NCBI GenBank assembly: GCA_023423405.1 | Contig: JAFAFR010000058.1 | Span: 62,001 to 126,000 of the forward strand | Source: Bacteroidota bacterium | GTDB taxonomy: Bacteria > Bacteroidota > Bacteroidia > Chitinophagales > Chitinophagaceae | Reading direction: 5' to 3' | DNA length: 64,000 nucleotides | Shown: positions 55,280-64,000 of the stretch, one piece after another | Numbering within the stretch: the first letter of the stretch is position 1 | Layout: the number at the start of each line of letters is the position of its first letter | Notes under the pieces: model-generated | The model's input: the letters and a program-made list of their open reading frames with translations, nothing else | Databases searched by the model: none | Told to the model about the DNA's origin: nothing | Position numbers and translations under genes: made by a program

Positions 55280-56902
55280 TTATTGGTTGCCTTTTAATTC
55301 ATCGGGCAATGCAATACCTTTCGATTCAAGCAGTTTTTTGGCTTCCTGGATGGTCCGGAACCTGTTGATCTCCATTGGGCCGGTATAGGTTTCACTTTGA
55401 AGCGGTCGGGGGGGATATTGCACATAGGTCTTCATGAGTTCCTGGATGGCCTTGTTAAAGATGGGCAGGGTCCATGTTTTTTCGGTATAGCTGTTCATGA
55501 AGATATCGTAGCGCTCCTGCGGGTCCTGCCAGATGTCATAGATGGCAGGCACGGTAGCGATATAAGCTTCATTGCCTCTCCACCCGAGTTGTTGCCCGGG
55601 CATATCGCTGCCGGCCTGGGCGCCGTTATCCCCTCGCGTATTGTACACTGCCTTGAAATGACCCACTCTTACCGCACCGGGGGAAAGTTCTGATTCTGTG
55701 AAATAGAACCAGCGGTCGCGCAACGGTGCGCCTTGTTTGAACAATACATTCGACATATCATAACTATCGAACACCATGGGCTTTCCTTCCCGGTCCTTGG
55801 TGGGAAGCGGTATACCTGCGAGGCTGGCAAAAGTGGCCATGAGGTCAAGACCACCAACAATGTCGTGGCTGTCGCTGCCGGCTTCAATTTGGCCAGGCCA
55901 CCAGGCGATGGCCGGCACCCTGCTGCCGCCTTCACGGTCGGTTCCTTTGGAGCCGCGGAAAGGTGTGTAACCTGCATCGGGATGCACATCCTGCCAGGCG
56001 CCGTTGTCAACGGTATAGATCACGATGGTATTTTCGCTGATTCCCAGCGAACGTATTTTGTCCATCACACGGCCCACGTTGTAGTCCATTTCCATCACAC
56101 AATCGGCATACTTACTGCCGGCGGGAGATTTGCCTTTGAACTGTTTGGAAGGCAGGTTGGGCTGGTGGTTCTTGGCAAAGTTCACGCACATGAAGAAAGG
56201 ATCTTTTCCTTTGGCATATGCGTCCAGTTGCTTCAGCACATTGTCGGTCATCATCATATCCAGCTCAGCGATATTCTCTTCCGTTACTTTGGTGGTCTCA
56301 CGCGCTTTTCCACCAGCCTCGCCTTCCAGTACCCCCGTGGTCACTTTCTGAAAGAAGGCCAGCATTTTTGGATCCATGTCGGGGTTCCAGGACTGAAAGG
56401 CATACGTGTAAGCATTCAGATGATAGAGCACCACGTTCTGCATTTTGTCGAAGCCATGTGCGTTCGGCATGGAGTAGTCGGCTTCGCCGAGGTGCCATTT
56501 GCCGGAGAAAAAGGTTTTATAATTCGCCTGTTTCAAAACGGAAGCGAGTGTCCATTCGGGAGCGGGCAAACCACCCCCCTGGCCCTGGAAGGCCACCGTG
56601 GTCATACCGCTGCGATTGGGAATGCGGCCGGTGATCATGGCCGCGCGGCCCGGCGTACAACTGGGCTGCCCGTAAAAATCCCAGAACTGCATGCCTTCTT
56701 TGGACATGCGATCGAGGTTAGGTGTTGGCATACCCCGGCCTGCGCCGCCGCCATATACACCCAGATCGCCCCACCCGGTATCATCGGAGATCAGCATGAT
56801 GATGTTGGGTTTTTTCGGACGGGGTTTCTTCTGCTGCGCCTGGACTGTTGATAGCGCAAATATGCATGCCAGGCATATTGCCAGCGACCTTTTTGGGTTC
56901 AT
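55280..56902 (-). CDS. periplasmic arylsulfatase (type I, FGly)
   Basis: 540 residues, signal peptide to VQAQ (about 23). Metal site NIIMLISDD (D40, D41); FGly motif SCTPGRAAMITGR with C82, here the common CxPxR form; GKWHLGEADY and TVDNGAW are also present. It is more distant from the other two arylsulfatases, so a different substrate is likely. First gene of cluster B, divergent from its two-component pair across a 315-base control region. Confidence 0.93.
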   Translation of the reverse strand: MNPKRSLAICLACIFALSTVQAQQKKPRPKKPNIIMLISDDTGWGDLGVYGGGAGRGMPTPNLDRMSKEGMQFWDFYGQPSCTPGRAAMITGRIPNRSGMTTVAFQGQGGGLPAPEWTLASVLKQANYKTFFSGKWHLGEADYSMPNAHGFDKMQNVVLYHLNAYTYAFQSWNPDMDPKMLAFFQKVTTGVLEGEAGGKARETTKVTEENIAELDMMMTDNVLKQLDAYAKGKDPFFMCVNFAKNHQPNLPSKQFKGKSPAGSKYADCVMEMDYNVGRVMDKIRSLGISENTIVIYTVDNGAWQDVHPDAGYTPFRGSKGTDREGGSRVPAIAWWPGQIEAGSDSHDIVGGLDLMATFASLAGIPLPTKDREGKPMVFDSYDMSNVLFKQGAPLRDRWFYFTESELSPGAVRVGHFKAVYNTRGDNGAQAGSDMPGQQLGWRGNEAYIATVPAIYDIWQDPQERYDIFMNSYTEKTWTLPIFNKAIQELMKTYVQYPPRPLQSETYTGPMEINRFRTIQEAKKLLESKGIALPDELKGNQ

Positions 56903-57217
56903 AACTATTCGGTTTTTTGTGAATGATATCTTTAGATCAAGGGGACAGGAAGAAGGGCGCAGATAATCTGTCCTGCATGGAACATGCAGCCATAACCGTT
57001 AAGAAAATATCTGCGGGGAATTGAGATATCTTTTGCTAACTACCAACCAGTAAGTCGTATGCGGGAGAGCGTATGCTAACGGGAACTAAGATAGATGCTT
57101 ACCCCATCCTTTCCTGTAGTAGATTTAACTATATTCCCGGATCGTTTTACGCAGATATGACAATAAGCAGTGCTTCGTCAGCCGGTAAAGGATGCACTAA
57201 ACCCGTTAATTTTAAAG
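56903..57217. promoter_or_regulatory. divergent control region of cluster B
   Basis: 315 bases without a gene between the arylsulfatase and histidine-kinase starts. It holds a perfect inverted repeat CTGCATG-GAA-CATGCAG (56973-56989), a GGACAG/CTGTCC pair just before it, and a CGTATGC direct repeat (57056 and 57070, 14 bases apart). No clear TTG/TAnnTTTG promoter; the nearest is TATCTTTTG at 57027 without a matching -33. The repeats are candidate sites for the regulator at 60266. Confidence 0.5.
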
Positions 57218-60200
57218 ATGCAAAAAAGGATACTCTTCCTTCTTGTAGCGCTTTTTCTCCTGTGTGTCGTGCAGGTGGCGCGGGCGCAATTCCCCGGTTA
57301 TCATGTGCAGCATTTTAACAATGAGAATGGCATGCCCAACTCCATCAAAGGATTGCTGCAGGATAACAACGGCTTTGTATGGATCGCTACAGAATCGGGA
57401 CTGGTGCGGTTTGACGGCATGCGGTTCGTGCATTTTAACAGGAGCGAAAATGGGGAAGCGATCAACCGTCTCTTTGATGTAAGAACCACTGCCAGCGGCC
57501 GGATTTACCTGCTGGCGGAAGCCGAACGGTTTTATACGGTTACCCGGAACAATACCCTCCGGCGGATAGCCGCAGATTCCATCCTGCGGGAGCAGGGGGA
57601 TGTGGAGGCCCATATCAGTATGGCCCAACGCCTTTACCTGCGTTGCCGGGAAAAATTCCATTCGGGCAATTTGCCCGAATGGGCGCTCCCCGGTATTTCG
57701 GGTATTGGCCGTTCCTATGCCAATACGATCACAAAACTGGGTGGTAATTACTATTACCTGAATCAAAAGGGAACCCTGGTTGCTGCCGACACCAGCCTCT
57801 CCCGGGCTGAAAGGATAGATCCGCAAATCCCGCGGCTCAGCAAAGTGGCTGGCAAACCGGCAGGCGATTCCCTGCCGGTTTCCCTTATCCAAACACCCGG
57901 ACAGATATTCCTGCGCTGTGCCGACAGCATTTACGAACTCCGCTTTTCTTCCCGCAACAAAATAGCCAGGGCAAAACCGGTATTGTATATCGGAGGCATA
58001 TCCAATATAGTAGGCCTCCTGCAATTGCCCCATCTTAAAACAACCATCGTTGCCACTTTAACGGACGGTATTTATGTTTTTCGCCGCCAGGACCTCTCCA
58101 CCCTTCGCCTCGGCAACCGCGACGCCAATGTTTTCTATGCCCAGGCGCCTGCCGGAGCCGACGGTGTGCTAACGCCTAAGGGAATGATTGCCCCTGGTCA
58201 GTTTGTGCCCCTCCGTATCACCTGCAGCCCGTATAACATACTCAAAACAAGGGAAGGAACCTTCTATCTCAACCGGAGAGATCCCTACTCCGCTGCCGTT
58301 GCACACCTCGATACCAACCTGCAACTGCTGCGCGAAATACCTGCAGGCAGGAATGCCGCTTTCTCGTTCCGGCAGGCAAAAGACGGCCGGATATGGATGA
58401 CGGCAGAAAACGCCTTTCTGGGTACCATAGAAAACGACAGCATCGCCTGGAAGCAGCAGCCACCGGGTCTTCCCGATGATTTCCGGGTCGCCAATTTCAT
58501 TGAATCGGGCGATAACCGTTTCTGGATAGTGGGGAATAAAGGGCTGGCTGCGGTCGATTTCAATAAGAATACGGCCCGGTTGTTTCCCGGGCTTGAAAAC
58601 AAATCGGTGCGGGCTTTGTACGAAGACGCGATGGGCACGCTCTGGATCGGCACATACGGCAATGGTTTCTATGCGCTCTACAGGAACGAACTGGTTCATT
58701 TCCCGGTTGACCCTAACCGTTATCTTTCCTATGTGCACGTTTTTATGCCCGACCAGTCGGGCCGGATCTGGATGACCACCAATCATGGCCTATTCCTGTT
58801 TGATACAAAAGACCTGTACAGCTACCTGGTGAAACGCGACGGCATGCCCTATTTTTTTTACATGGACCATACCGACGGACTGGCGACCAGCGAGTTCAAT
58901 GGTGGTTGTATCCCCGCCGGCATTGTGCTGCAGAATGGAAAATTTTCTTTACCTACCATGAACGGTCTGGTGCAGTTTTATGCCGACAGTATATACCCCG
59001 TTTTTCCGCGCAGCGATATTTATGTCGACCGCATCGTGGCCGACACAGTTTCCCTGGAAGCAACGGCCGGGCGGATCCGCATTCCCAAAAAATTGCGGAA
59101 CCTGCAGTTTCATATTTCCTCTCCCTATTTTGGGAACAGCTATAACCAGTCCGTTGAATATAAACTGGACGACGAGCGGGACCAATGGCATCTCCTTGAT
59201 AAAGACTATGTGATCGAGCTGAACAATATTTCAAAAGGAGAGCACAGCATCCGGCTCCGGAAGCGATCGGGATTCGGGAAGGACCAGGTGGTGGCAAGAC
59301 GGATCGACTTTTTTGTGGAGCCTGTTTTTGTGGAGACCCTTGCATTTAAACTGCTCCTGCTGACGGGCATCGCCGCCTTGTTCTATCTCTTTTACAGGAT
59401 ACGCATCCGTCTTTTGCTGGAGCAAAAAAAGCTGCTTGAAAAAAATGTAGCCGAAGCCACCAAAGAGCAGCATGCGCTGATCGGGAGCCTGGAATCTGTT
59501 GTTGCCGCGCTCGAAAGCTCCAAAGATGAATTGCAGAAAATGGTGCAGTTCAAGGAACACCTCGCCATGGTTGTTACACATGACCTGCAATCACCCCTGC
59601 GTTTCCTGTCCGATGCGATGGACCGGCTTCACCGGCACCACCTGGCCATCGGCGGAGAAACAGAGGAACTGAGCCGCGAAATAAAAAAGACCTCCGGTAA
59701 TATTTACCAGTTTGTGGCCGACTTCACCGTATGGATCAAAAACATCAATGTACAGGGTCATATCGATCCAAAGCCGGTGCCCCTGCGCCCGTTGCTGGAT
59801 GAACTGAAAGATTTTTTTGCAGAATTACAGAAGGCCAGGGGCAATCGCCTGGTAATGGAACTGCCTGAAGGCATTTGTATCAGTACCAGCTACCAACTGC
59901 TGAAAGTGATCCTGCGCAACCTGATCGACAATGCCAACAAACATACCCGCGAAGGGCTGATCACCATCCGGGTGGAAGAAGTGGGAGGGGAAGCCATCAT
60001 CGAAATATCGGACACCGGCGCCGGCATATCTCCTGCCGTATTGCAGAAGATACTGCAGCATTCTTCCGACAGCGAATTGTTCAGTTATGGTAAACAAACC
60101 AATGTTCTTGGATTCGGCTACCGGTTTGTTACGGATTTCTGTAAATTGATGGGTGTATCGCTGGACATCAGGAGTAATGTAGGAGAAGGAACGATCGTAA

Positions 60201-60262
60201 AGCTTTATCATTTCAGGACCTGTGCAAAGGCGACAACTGCAGCGACCCCATTTAATGTGTGA
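57218..60262 (+). CDS. propeller-type sensor histidine kinase (cluster B)
   Basis: 1014 residues from the Met at 57218, which starts a signal peptide ending VARAQ. Same layout as the kinase at 23029: propeller (about 25-620; NNGFVWIATESGLVRFDG, GTLWIGTYGNGFYAL, GRIWMTTNHGLFLF), Y_Y_Y domain, helix (about 710-730), coiled coil, HisKA with VVTHDLQSPL (H788), HATPase (NLIDNANKHT, DTGAGI). The propeller parts of the two kinases are similar but clearly not the same, which suits related but distinct ligands. Confidence 0.93.
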   Translation: MQKRILFLLVALFLLCVVQVARAQFPGYHVQHFNNENGMPNSIKGLLQDNNGFVWIATESGLVRFDGMRFVHFNRSENGEAINRLFDVRTTASGRIYLLAEAERFYTVTRNNTLRRIAADSILREQGDVEAHISMAQRLYLRCREKFHSGNLPEWALPGISGIGRSYANTITKLGGNYYYLNQKGTLVAADTSLSRAERIDPQIPRLSKVAGKPAGDSLPVSLIQTPGQIFLRCADSIYELRFSSRNKIARAKPVLYIGGISNIVGLLQLPHLKTTIVATLTDGIYVFRRQDLSTLRLGNRDANVFYAQAPAGADGVLTPKGMIAPGQFVPLRITCSPYNILKTREGTFYLNRRDPYSAAVAHLDTNLQLLREIPAGRNAAFSFRQAKDGRIWMTAENAFLGTIENDSIAWKQQPPGLPDDFRVANFIESGDNRFWIVGNKGLAAVDFNKNTARLFPGLENKSVRALYEDAMGTLWIGTYGNGFYALYRNELVHFPVDPNRYLSYVHVFMPDQSGRIWMTTNHGLFLFDTKDLYSYLVKRDGMPYFFYMDHTDGLATSEFNGGCIPAGIVLQNGKFSLPTMNGLVQFYADSIYPVFPRSDIYVDRIVADTVSLEATAGRIRIPKKLRNLQFHISSPYFGNSYNQSVEYKLDDERDQWHLLDKDYVIELNNISKGEHSIRLRKRSGFGKDQVVARRIDFFVEPVFVETLAFKLLLLTGIAALFYLFYRIRIRLLLEQKKLLEKNVAEATKEQHALIGSLESVVAALESSKDELQKMVQFKEHLAMVVTHDLQSPLRFLSDAMDRLHRHHLAIGGETEELSREIKKTSGNIYQFVADFTVWIKNINVQGHIDPKPVPLRPLLDELKDFFAELQKARGNRLVMELPEGICISTSYQLLKVILRNLIDNANKHTREGLITIRVEEVGGEAIIEISDTGAGISPAVLQKILQHSSDSELFSYGKQTNVLGFGYRFVTDFCKLMGVSLDIRSNVGEGTIVKLYHFRTCAKATTAATPFNV

Positions 60263-60265
60263 ACC

Positions 60266-60901
60266 ATGCCGTACAGCATTTTGATAGCAGACGACCACAG
60301 CATCATCCGTTCAGGAATAAGATCACTGATCAAAACCAGCCTGGGAATTACAAAAATTGACGAGGCTGCGAATGAAAGGGAGATTGCGGAGAAAGTAAAA
60401 GGCCGGAGTTATAAACTGATCTTCCTGGACATTAATATGCCGGGGTCTGATTTTGTGAGCATGATGTCGTGGTTGCGAACCACCACCCCTGAAACCCATA
60501 TCCTGGTGTTTACCACCTACCCGGAGGATATTTATGGAAAGCGTGCGCTGCAGTTGGGCGCGCGGGGCTTTTTGCGGAAAACGGCTACCAATGAAGAGAT
60601 ACTGCGGGCTTTCAAAACCGTGCTGTCAGACAAAATTTATATCAACGATGAACTGCAGGGACTGCTGGCGGGAGCGGGCGATGCCGACAAACAGGCCAAC
60701 CCTTTCGACAGGCTCTCGGCACGTGAACTGGAAATTGCGTTGCTGATCCACAAAGGCCGCAGCCTGCCCGAGATCTGCCAGCTCCTTAATATCCAGTACT
60801 CCACCGCCAATGCTTACAAGGGTAAGATCTTCGAAAAACTGGAGGTTCACAATGCCGTAACCCTTTCCCGGCTCATAAAAACCTTCCGGGTCGAGGGTTG
60901 A
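60266..60901 (+). CDS. NarL/LuxR-family response regulator (cluster B)
   Basis: 211 residues, 3 bases after the kinase gene. Acidic pocket D9/D10, phospho-acceptor D55 (LIFLDINMPG), Thr in ILVFTTYP, Lys in GFLRKTA; LuxR HTH at about 145-205 (LSARELEIALLIHKGRSLPEICQLLNIQYSTANAYKG). Closely similar to the regulator at 26064, including the recognition-helix surroundings, so the two may bind related sites. Confidence 0.93.
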   Translation: MPYSILIADDHSIIRSGIRSLIKTSLGITKIDEAANEREIAEKVKGRSYKLIFLDINMPGSDFVSMMSWLRTTTPETHILVFTTYPEDIYGKRALQLGARGFLRKTATNEEILRAFKTVLSDKIYINDELQGLLAGAGDADKQANPFDRLSARELEIALLIHKGRSLPEICQLLNIQYSTANAYKGKIFEKLEVHNAVTLSRLIKTFRVEG

Positions 60902-60909
60902 GGAAAAGC

Positions 60910-60939
60910 TTGGCGGAAACCTGTTTTTTTGTATCTTTG
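60910..60939 (+). promoter_or_regulatory. rpoC promoter, Bacteroidota type
   Basis: TTG (60910-60912), 19 bases, TATCTTTG (60932-60939), an exact TAnnTTTG. It gives rpoC a leader of about 155 bases and makes its expression independent of the regulator gene that ends at 60901. Confidence 0.65.
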
Positions 60940-61099
60940 CCCACTATTTAAGTTGGGAAAGCTAGGTGTGTTCCATATAATGTATTGACAATCAACCTGT
61001 TTCGTTAAGCGCAGAAAGGGCGAAAACGAGCAGGAACCTTTATGTGCACCCTGGTCAACCATCCGGTAGGATCCATAAAACACAATCTGCAGTATATCT

Positions 61100-64000
61100 A
61101 TGGCTATCAAAAAAGAAAATCGTCCCAAGTTCAATTTTTCGAAGATTACGATTGGACTGGCATCACCCGATTCCATCCTGGAAAAGAGTTACGGGGAAGT
61201 GTTGAAGCCTGAAACCATCAACTACCGTACTTACAAGCCCGAGCGCGACGGTCTTTTCTGCGAAAGGATCTTCGGACCCGTGAAGGACTATGAATGCGCC
61301 TGCGGCAAGTACAAGCGCATCCGTTACAAGGGCATCGTGTGCGACCGCTGCGGTGTTGAAGTAACAGAGAAAAAAGTTCGCCGCGAACGCATGGGCCATA
61401 TCAAGCTGGTTGTACCCGTGGTGCACATCTGGTATTTTAAGAGCCTCCCCAACAAGATCGGTTACCTGCTGGGCATGAGCTCCAAGAAACTGGAAAGCAT
61501 CGTGTACTATGAAAGATTTGTGGTGATCCAGCCCGGTATCCGTACCGACAAAGGCCAGAACGTGGGCGACCTCCTCACAGAAGAAGAATACCTCGATATA
61601 CTCGATACACTGCCGAAAGACAACCAGTACCTGCCCGATGAAGACCCGAACAAATTCATCGCCAAAATGGGTGCGGAAGCCGTTCACGACCTGCTGGAAA
61701 GGATCGACCTCGACCAGTTGAGTTACGACCTCCGCAATGCTGCAGCAACAGAAACTTCCCAGCAGCGTAAAGCAGATGCATTGAAACGCCTCAGCGTGGT
61801 GGAAGCTTTCCGCGACGCCAACAGCCGCATCACCAACCGTCCCGAGTGGATGGTGATGCAATACATCCCGGTGATCCCGCCGGAACTGCGTCCCCTCGTA
61901 CCCCTTGATGGTGGCCGCTTTGCGTCTTCCGACCTGAACGACCTCTACCGCCGCGTGATCATCCGGAACAACCGCCTCAAGCGCCTGCTTGAGATCAAGG
62001 CGCCGGAAGTGATCCTGCGCAACGAAAAACGCATGCTGCAGGAAGCGATCGATTCGCTCTTCGACAACAGCCGTAAGTCCAACGCCGTGAAGGCTGAGGG
62101 CGGACGCGCGCTGAAATCGCTCAGCGATGTGCTGAAAGGAAAGCAGGGCCGTTTCCGCCAGAACCTGCTCGGTAAGCGTGTCGACTATTCCGGTCGTTCC
62201 GTAATTGTGGTGGGACCCGAACTGAAAATGCACGAGTGCGGCCTGCCGAAAGACATGGCGGCTGAACTCTTCAAACCCTTTATCATCCGCAAGCTGATCG
62301 AAAGGGGTATTGTAAAAACCGTTAAGAGCGCCCGTAAACTGGTTGACAAAAAAGAACCGGTGATCTGGGACATTCTTGAAAATATTCTGAAAGGACACCC
62401 TGTGATGCTGAACCGTGCCCCAACGCTGCACCGTTTGTCCATCCAGGCCTTCCAGCCCAAACTGATCGAAGGAAAAGCGATCCAGTTGCACCCGCTCGTA
62501 ACCACGGCCTTCAACGCCGACTTTGATGGTGACCAGATGGCCGTGCACGTGCCCCTGAGCAATGCCGCCATCCTGGAAGCGCAGTTGCTGATGCTGTCTT
62601 CGCACAACATCCTCAACCCGCAGAACGGTACGCCCATCACCCTGCCTTCACAGGACATGGTGTTGGGTCTTTACTACATCACCAAGGGCAAGAAAAGCAC
62701 CGATACCGAAACCGTACGCGGCGAAGGCATGACCTTCTATTCTCCCGAAGAAGTGATAATCGCTTACAACGAAGACCGCATTGACCTGCACGCGCCCATT
62801 AAAGTGCGTGCCAACCTGCGCAGCAAAGAAGGCGTTCTGGAAAAGAAATTGTTAGAGACCACTGTGGGCCGCGTACTGTTCAACCAGTTCGTTCCCGTTG
62901 AAGTAGGTTTTGTGAACGCGCTGCTCACGAAGAAAAGCCTGCGTGAGATCATTGGCGATATCATCAAGATCACCAACGTTCCGAAGACCGCCAAGTTCCT
63001 CGACGACATCAAGCAACTCGGATTCCGCATGGCCTTCCGCGGTGGCCTGTCGTTCAACCCGCAGGACCTTATCATCCCTGAGGTGAAGGGCGCCCTGCTC
63101 GACCAGGCGAAATCGGAAGTGGACGAAGTGTGGGACAACTACAACATGGGTCTCATTACCAACAACGAACGATACAACCAGATCGTGGACATCTGGAGCC
63201 GTGTGGATACCCGTATCACGGAGACCCTTATCCGCGAAATGCAGAACGACAAGCAGGGCTTCAACTCTGTATATATGATGCTCGACTCCGGCGCCCGTGG
63301 TTCCAAGCAGCAGGTAAAACAGTTGGCTGGTATCAGGGGTCTGATGGCCAAGCCGCGTAAGAGCGGTTCCACCGGATCCGAGATCATCGAAAACCCCATC
63401 CTTTCCAACTTCAAGGGTGGCCTGAACGTATTGGACTACTTCATCTCCACCCACGGTGCCCGTAAGGGTCTGGCTGATACCGCCCTTAAAACAGCGGATG
63501 CCGGTTACCTCACCCGCCGTCTCGTGGACGTGGCCCAGGACGTGGTGATCACCGAAGAGGATTGCGGTACCCTGCGCGGTATTGCCACCACAGCGCTGAA
63601 AGACAACGAAGACGTTATCGAACCGCTGAAAGACCGTATCGAAGGACGCAATTCACTGCACAATATTTACGACCCCCTAACCGAAGAATTGATCGTGACT
63701 GCCGGTGAAGAGATCACCGCCGACACGGCCCTGCAGATCGAAGAGGCCGGTATTGAAACAGTGGAGATCCGTTCCGTGCTCACCTGCGAAAGCAAACGCG
63801 GCGTATGCGTGAAATGTTACGGCAAAAACCTCGCTACCGGTTATACGGCACAGAACGGCGATGCAGTGGGTATCATTGCTGCACAATCCATCGGTGAACC
63901 GGGTACACAGCTTACCCTGCGTACCTTCCACGTGGGTGGTGTTGCCGGATCCGCTTCCGTAGAATCCAGCCTGCTGGCCAAGTTCGACGGAACCATCCAG
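61100..64000 (+). CDS. rpoC: RNA polymerase beta' subunit, 5' part
   Basis: The first 967 codons are present; the gene runs off the window (usual length about 1430). Zinc site 1 at C66, C68, C81, C84; catalytic NADFDGD at 472-478 (Asp 474, 476, 478 bind Mg); zinc site 2 at C822, C896, C903, C906; the frame stops just after GEPGTQLTLRTFH, the first helix of the trigger loop. The start ATG at 61100 leads straight into MAIKKENRPKFNFSKITIGL. It lacks rpoB upstream: the preceding gene is the cluster B response regulator. Confidence 0.98.
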   Translation, partial: MAIKKENRPKFNFSKITIGLASPDSILEKSYGEVLKPETINYRTYKPERDGLFCERIFGPVKDYECACGKYKRIRYKGIVCDRCGVEVTEKKVRRERMGHIKLVVPVVHIWYFKSLPNKIGYLLGMSSKKLESIVYYERFVVIQPGIRTDKGQNVGDLLTEEEYLDILDTLPKDNQYLPDEDPNKFIAKMGAEAVHDLLERIDLDQLSYDLRNAAATETSQQRKADALKRLSVVEAFRDANSRITNRPEWMVMQYIPVIPPELRPLVPLDGGRFASSDLNDLYRRVIIRNNRLKRLLEIKAPEVILRNEKRMLQEAIDSLFDNSRKSNAVKAEGGRALKSLSDVLKGKQGRFRQNLLGKRVDYSGRSVIVVGPELKMHECGLPKDMAAELFKPFIIRKLIERGIVKTVKSARKLVDKKEPVIWDILENILKGHPVMLNRAPTLHRLSIQAFQPKLIEGKAIQLHPLVTTAFNADFDGDQMAVHVPLSNAAILEAQLLMLSSHNILNPQNGTPITLPSQDMVLGLYYITKGKKSTDTETVRGEGMTFYSPEEVIIAYNEDRIDLHAPIKVRANLRSKEGVLEKKLLETTVGRVLFNQFVPVEVGFVNALLTKKSLREIIGDIIKITNVPKTAKFLDDIKQLGFRMAFRGGLSFNPQDLIIPEVKGALLDQAKSEVDEVWDNYNMGLITNNERYNQIVDIWSRVDTRITETLIREMQNDKQGFNSVYMMLDSGARGSKQQVKQLAGIRGLMAKPRKSGSTGSEIIENPILSNFKGGLNVLDYFISTHGARKGLADTALKTADAGYLTRRLVDVAQDVVITEEDCGTLRGIATTALKDNEDVIEPLKDRIEGRNSLHNIYDPLTEELIVTAGEEITADTALQIEEAGIETVEIRSVLTCESKRGVCVKCYGKNLATGYTAQNGDAVGIIAAQSIGEPGTQLTLRTFHVGGVAGSASVESSLLAKFDGTIQ

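Noticed and set aside
61163..62605. 480-residue open frame antisense to rpoC
   Set aside because: Shadow of an essential conserved gene; no recognisable family.

Overview
The window comes from a Bacteroidota genome, most likely a member of the Chitinophagaceae or a close relative. The signs are an rpoC with Bacteroidota features, lipoproteins and outer-membrane barrels in great excess, a CarboxypepD_reg-type TonB receptor, split propeller-type histidine kinase/response regulator pairs, a Bat (aerotolerance) operon, and promoters of the Bacteroidota type (TTG, 19-21 bases, TAnnTTTG). No tRNA, rRNA, CRISPR array or complete insertion sequence was seen.

Layout. 1-3.5 kb: end of a GH31 glycosidase, a four-helix membrane protein on the opposite strand, and a first arylsulfatase closed by a clear intrinsic terminator. 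3.5-10.0 kb: an overlapping Bat operon (MoxR ATPase, DUF58, DUF4381, BatA-like, BatB/BatC fusion, BatD-like). 10.0-14.9 kb: a plus-strand envelope array (two surface-antigen barrels, a lipoprotein HAD phosphatase, a DUF4136 lipoprotein, a small barrel). It converges at a strong hairpin on a minus-strand array (22.7-14.9 kb) that starts with an ECF sigma factor and continues with DUF4136, an orphan IS3-OrfA-like protein, a PepSY-like protein, three outer-membrane proteins and a large repeat protein.

23.0-38.1 kb (cluster A) and 60.9-45.2 kb (cluster B, largely inverted) are two versions of one theme. Each has a propeller histidine kinase plus NarL-type regulator, FGly arylsulfatase(s), DUF1254/DUF1214 proteins (five in A, two in B), MetA-type or similar outer-membrane barrels and one orphan OrfA-like DNA-binding protein. 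Cluster B adds a type III (zinc) alkylsulfatase, a HAD phosphatase lipoprotein and a phosphate-selective-type porin. Between them lie an FAD monooxygenase, a TonB receptor, an orphan addiction-module-type protein, malate:quinone oxidoreductase, and a winged-helix protein flanked on both sides by phased short repeats. The window ends inside rpoC, which here follows a response regulator rather than rpoB and has its own promoter.

The working idea, which is inference, is that clusters A and B sense, import and desulfate an organic sulfate ester, perhaps aromatic. Barrels and porins would move it across the outer membrane, sulfatases would release sulfate, and the DUF1254/1214 lipoproteins would act in the periplasm in an unknown step. 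The FAD hydroxylase could act on the released phenol. The least explained parts are the DUF1254 expansion, the three orphan OrfA-like proteins placed inside operons, and the repeat-flanked winged-helix gene.
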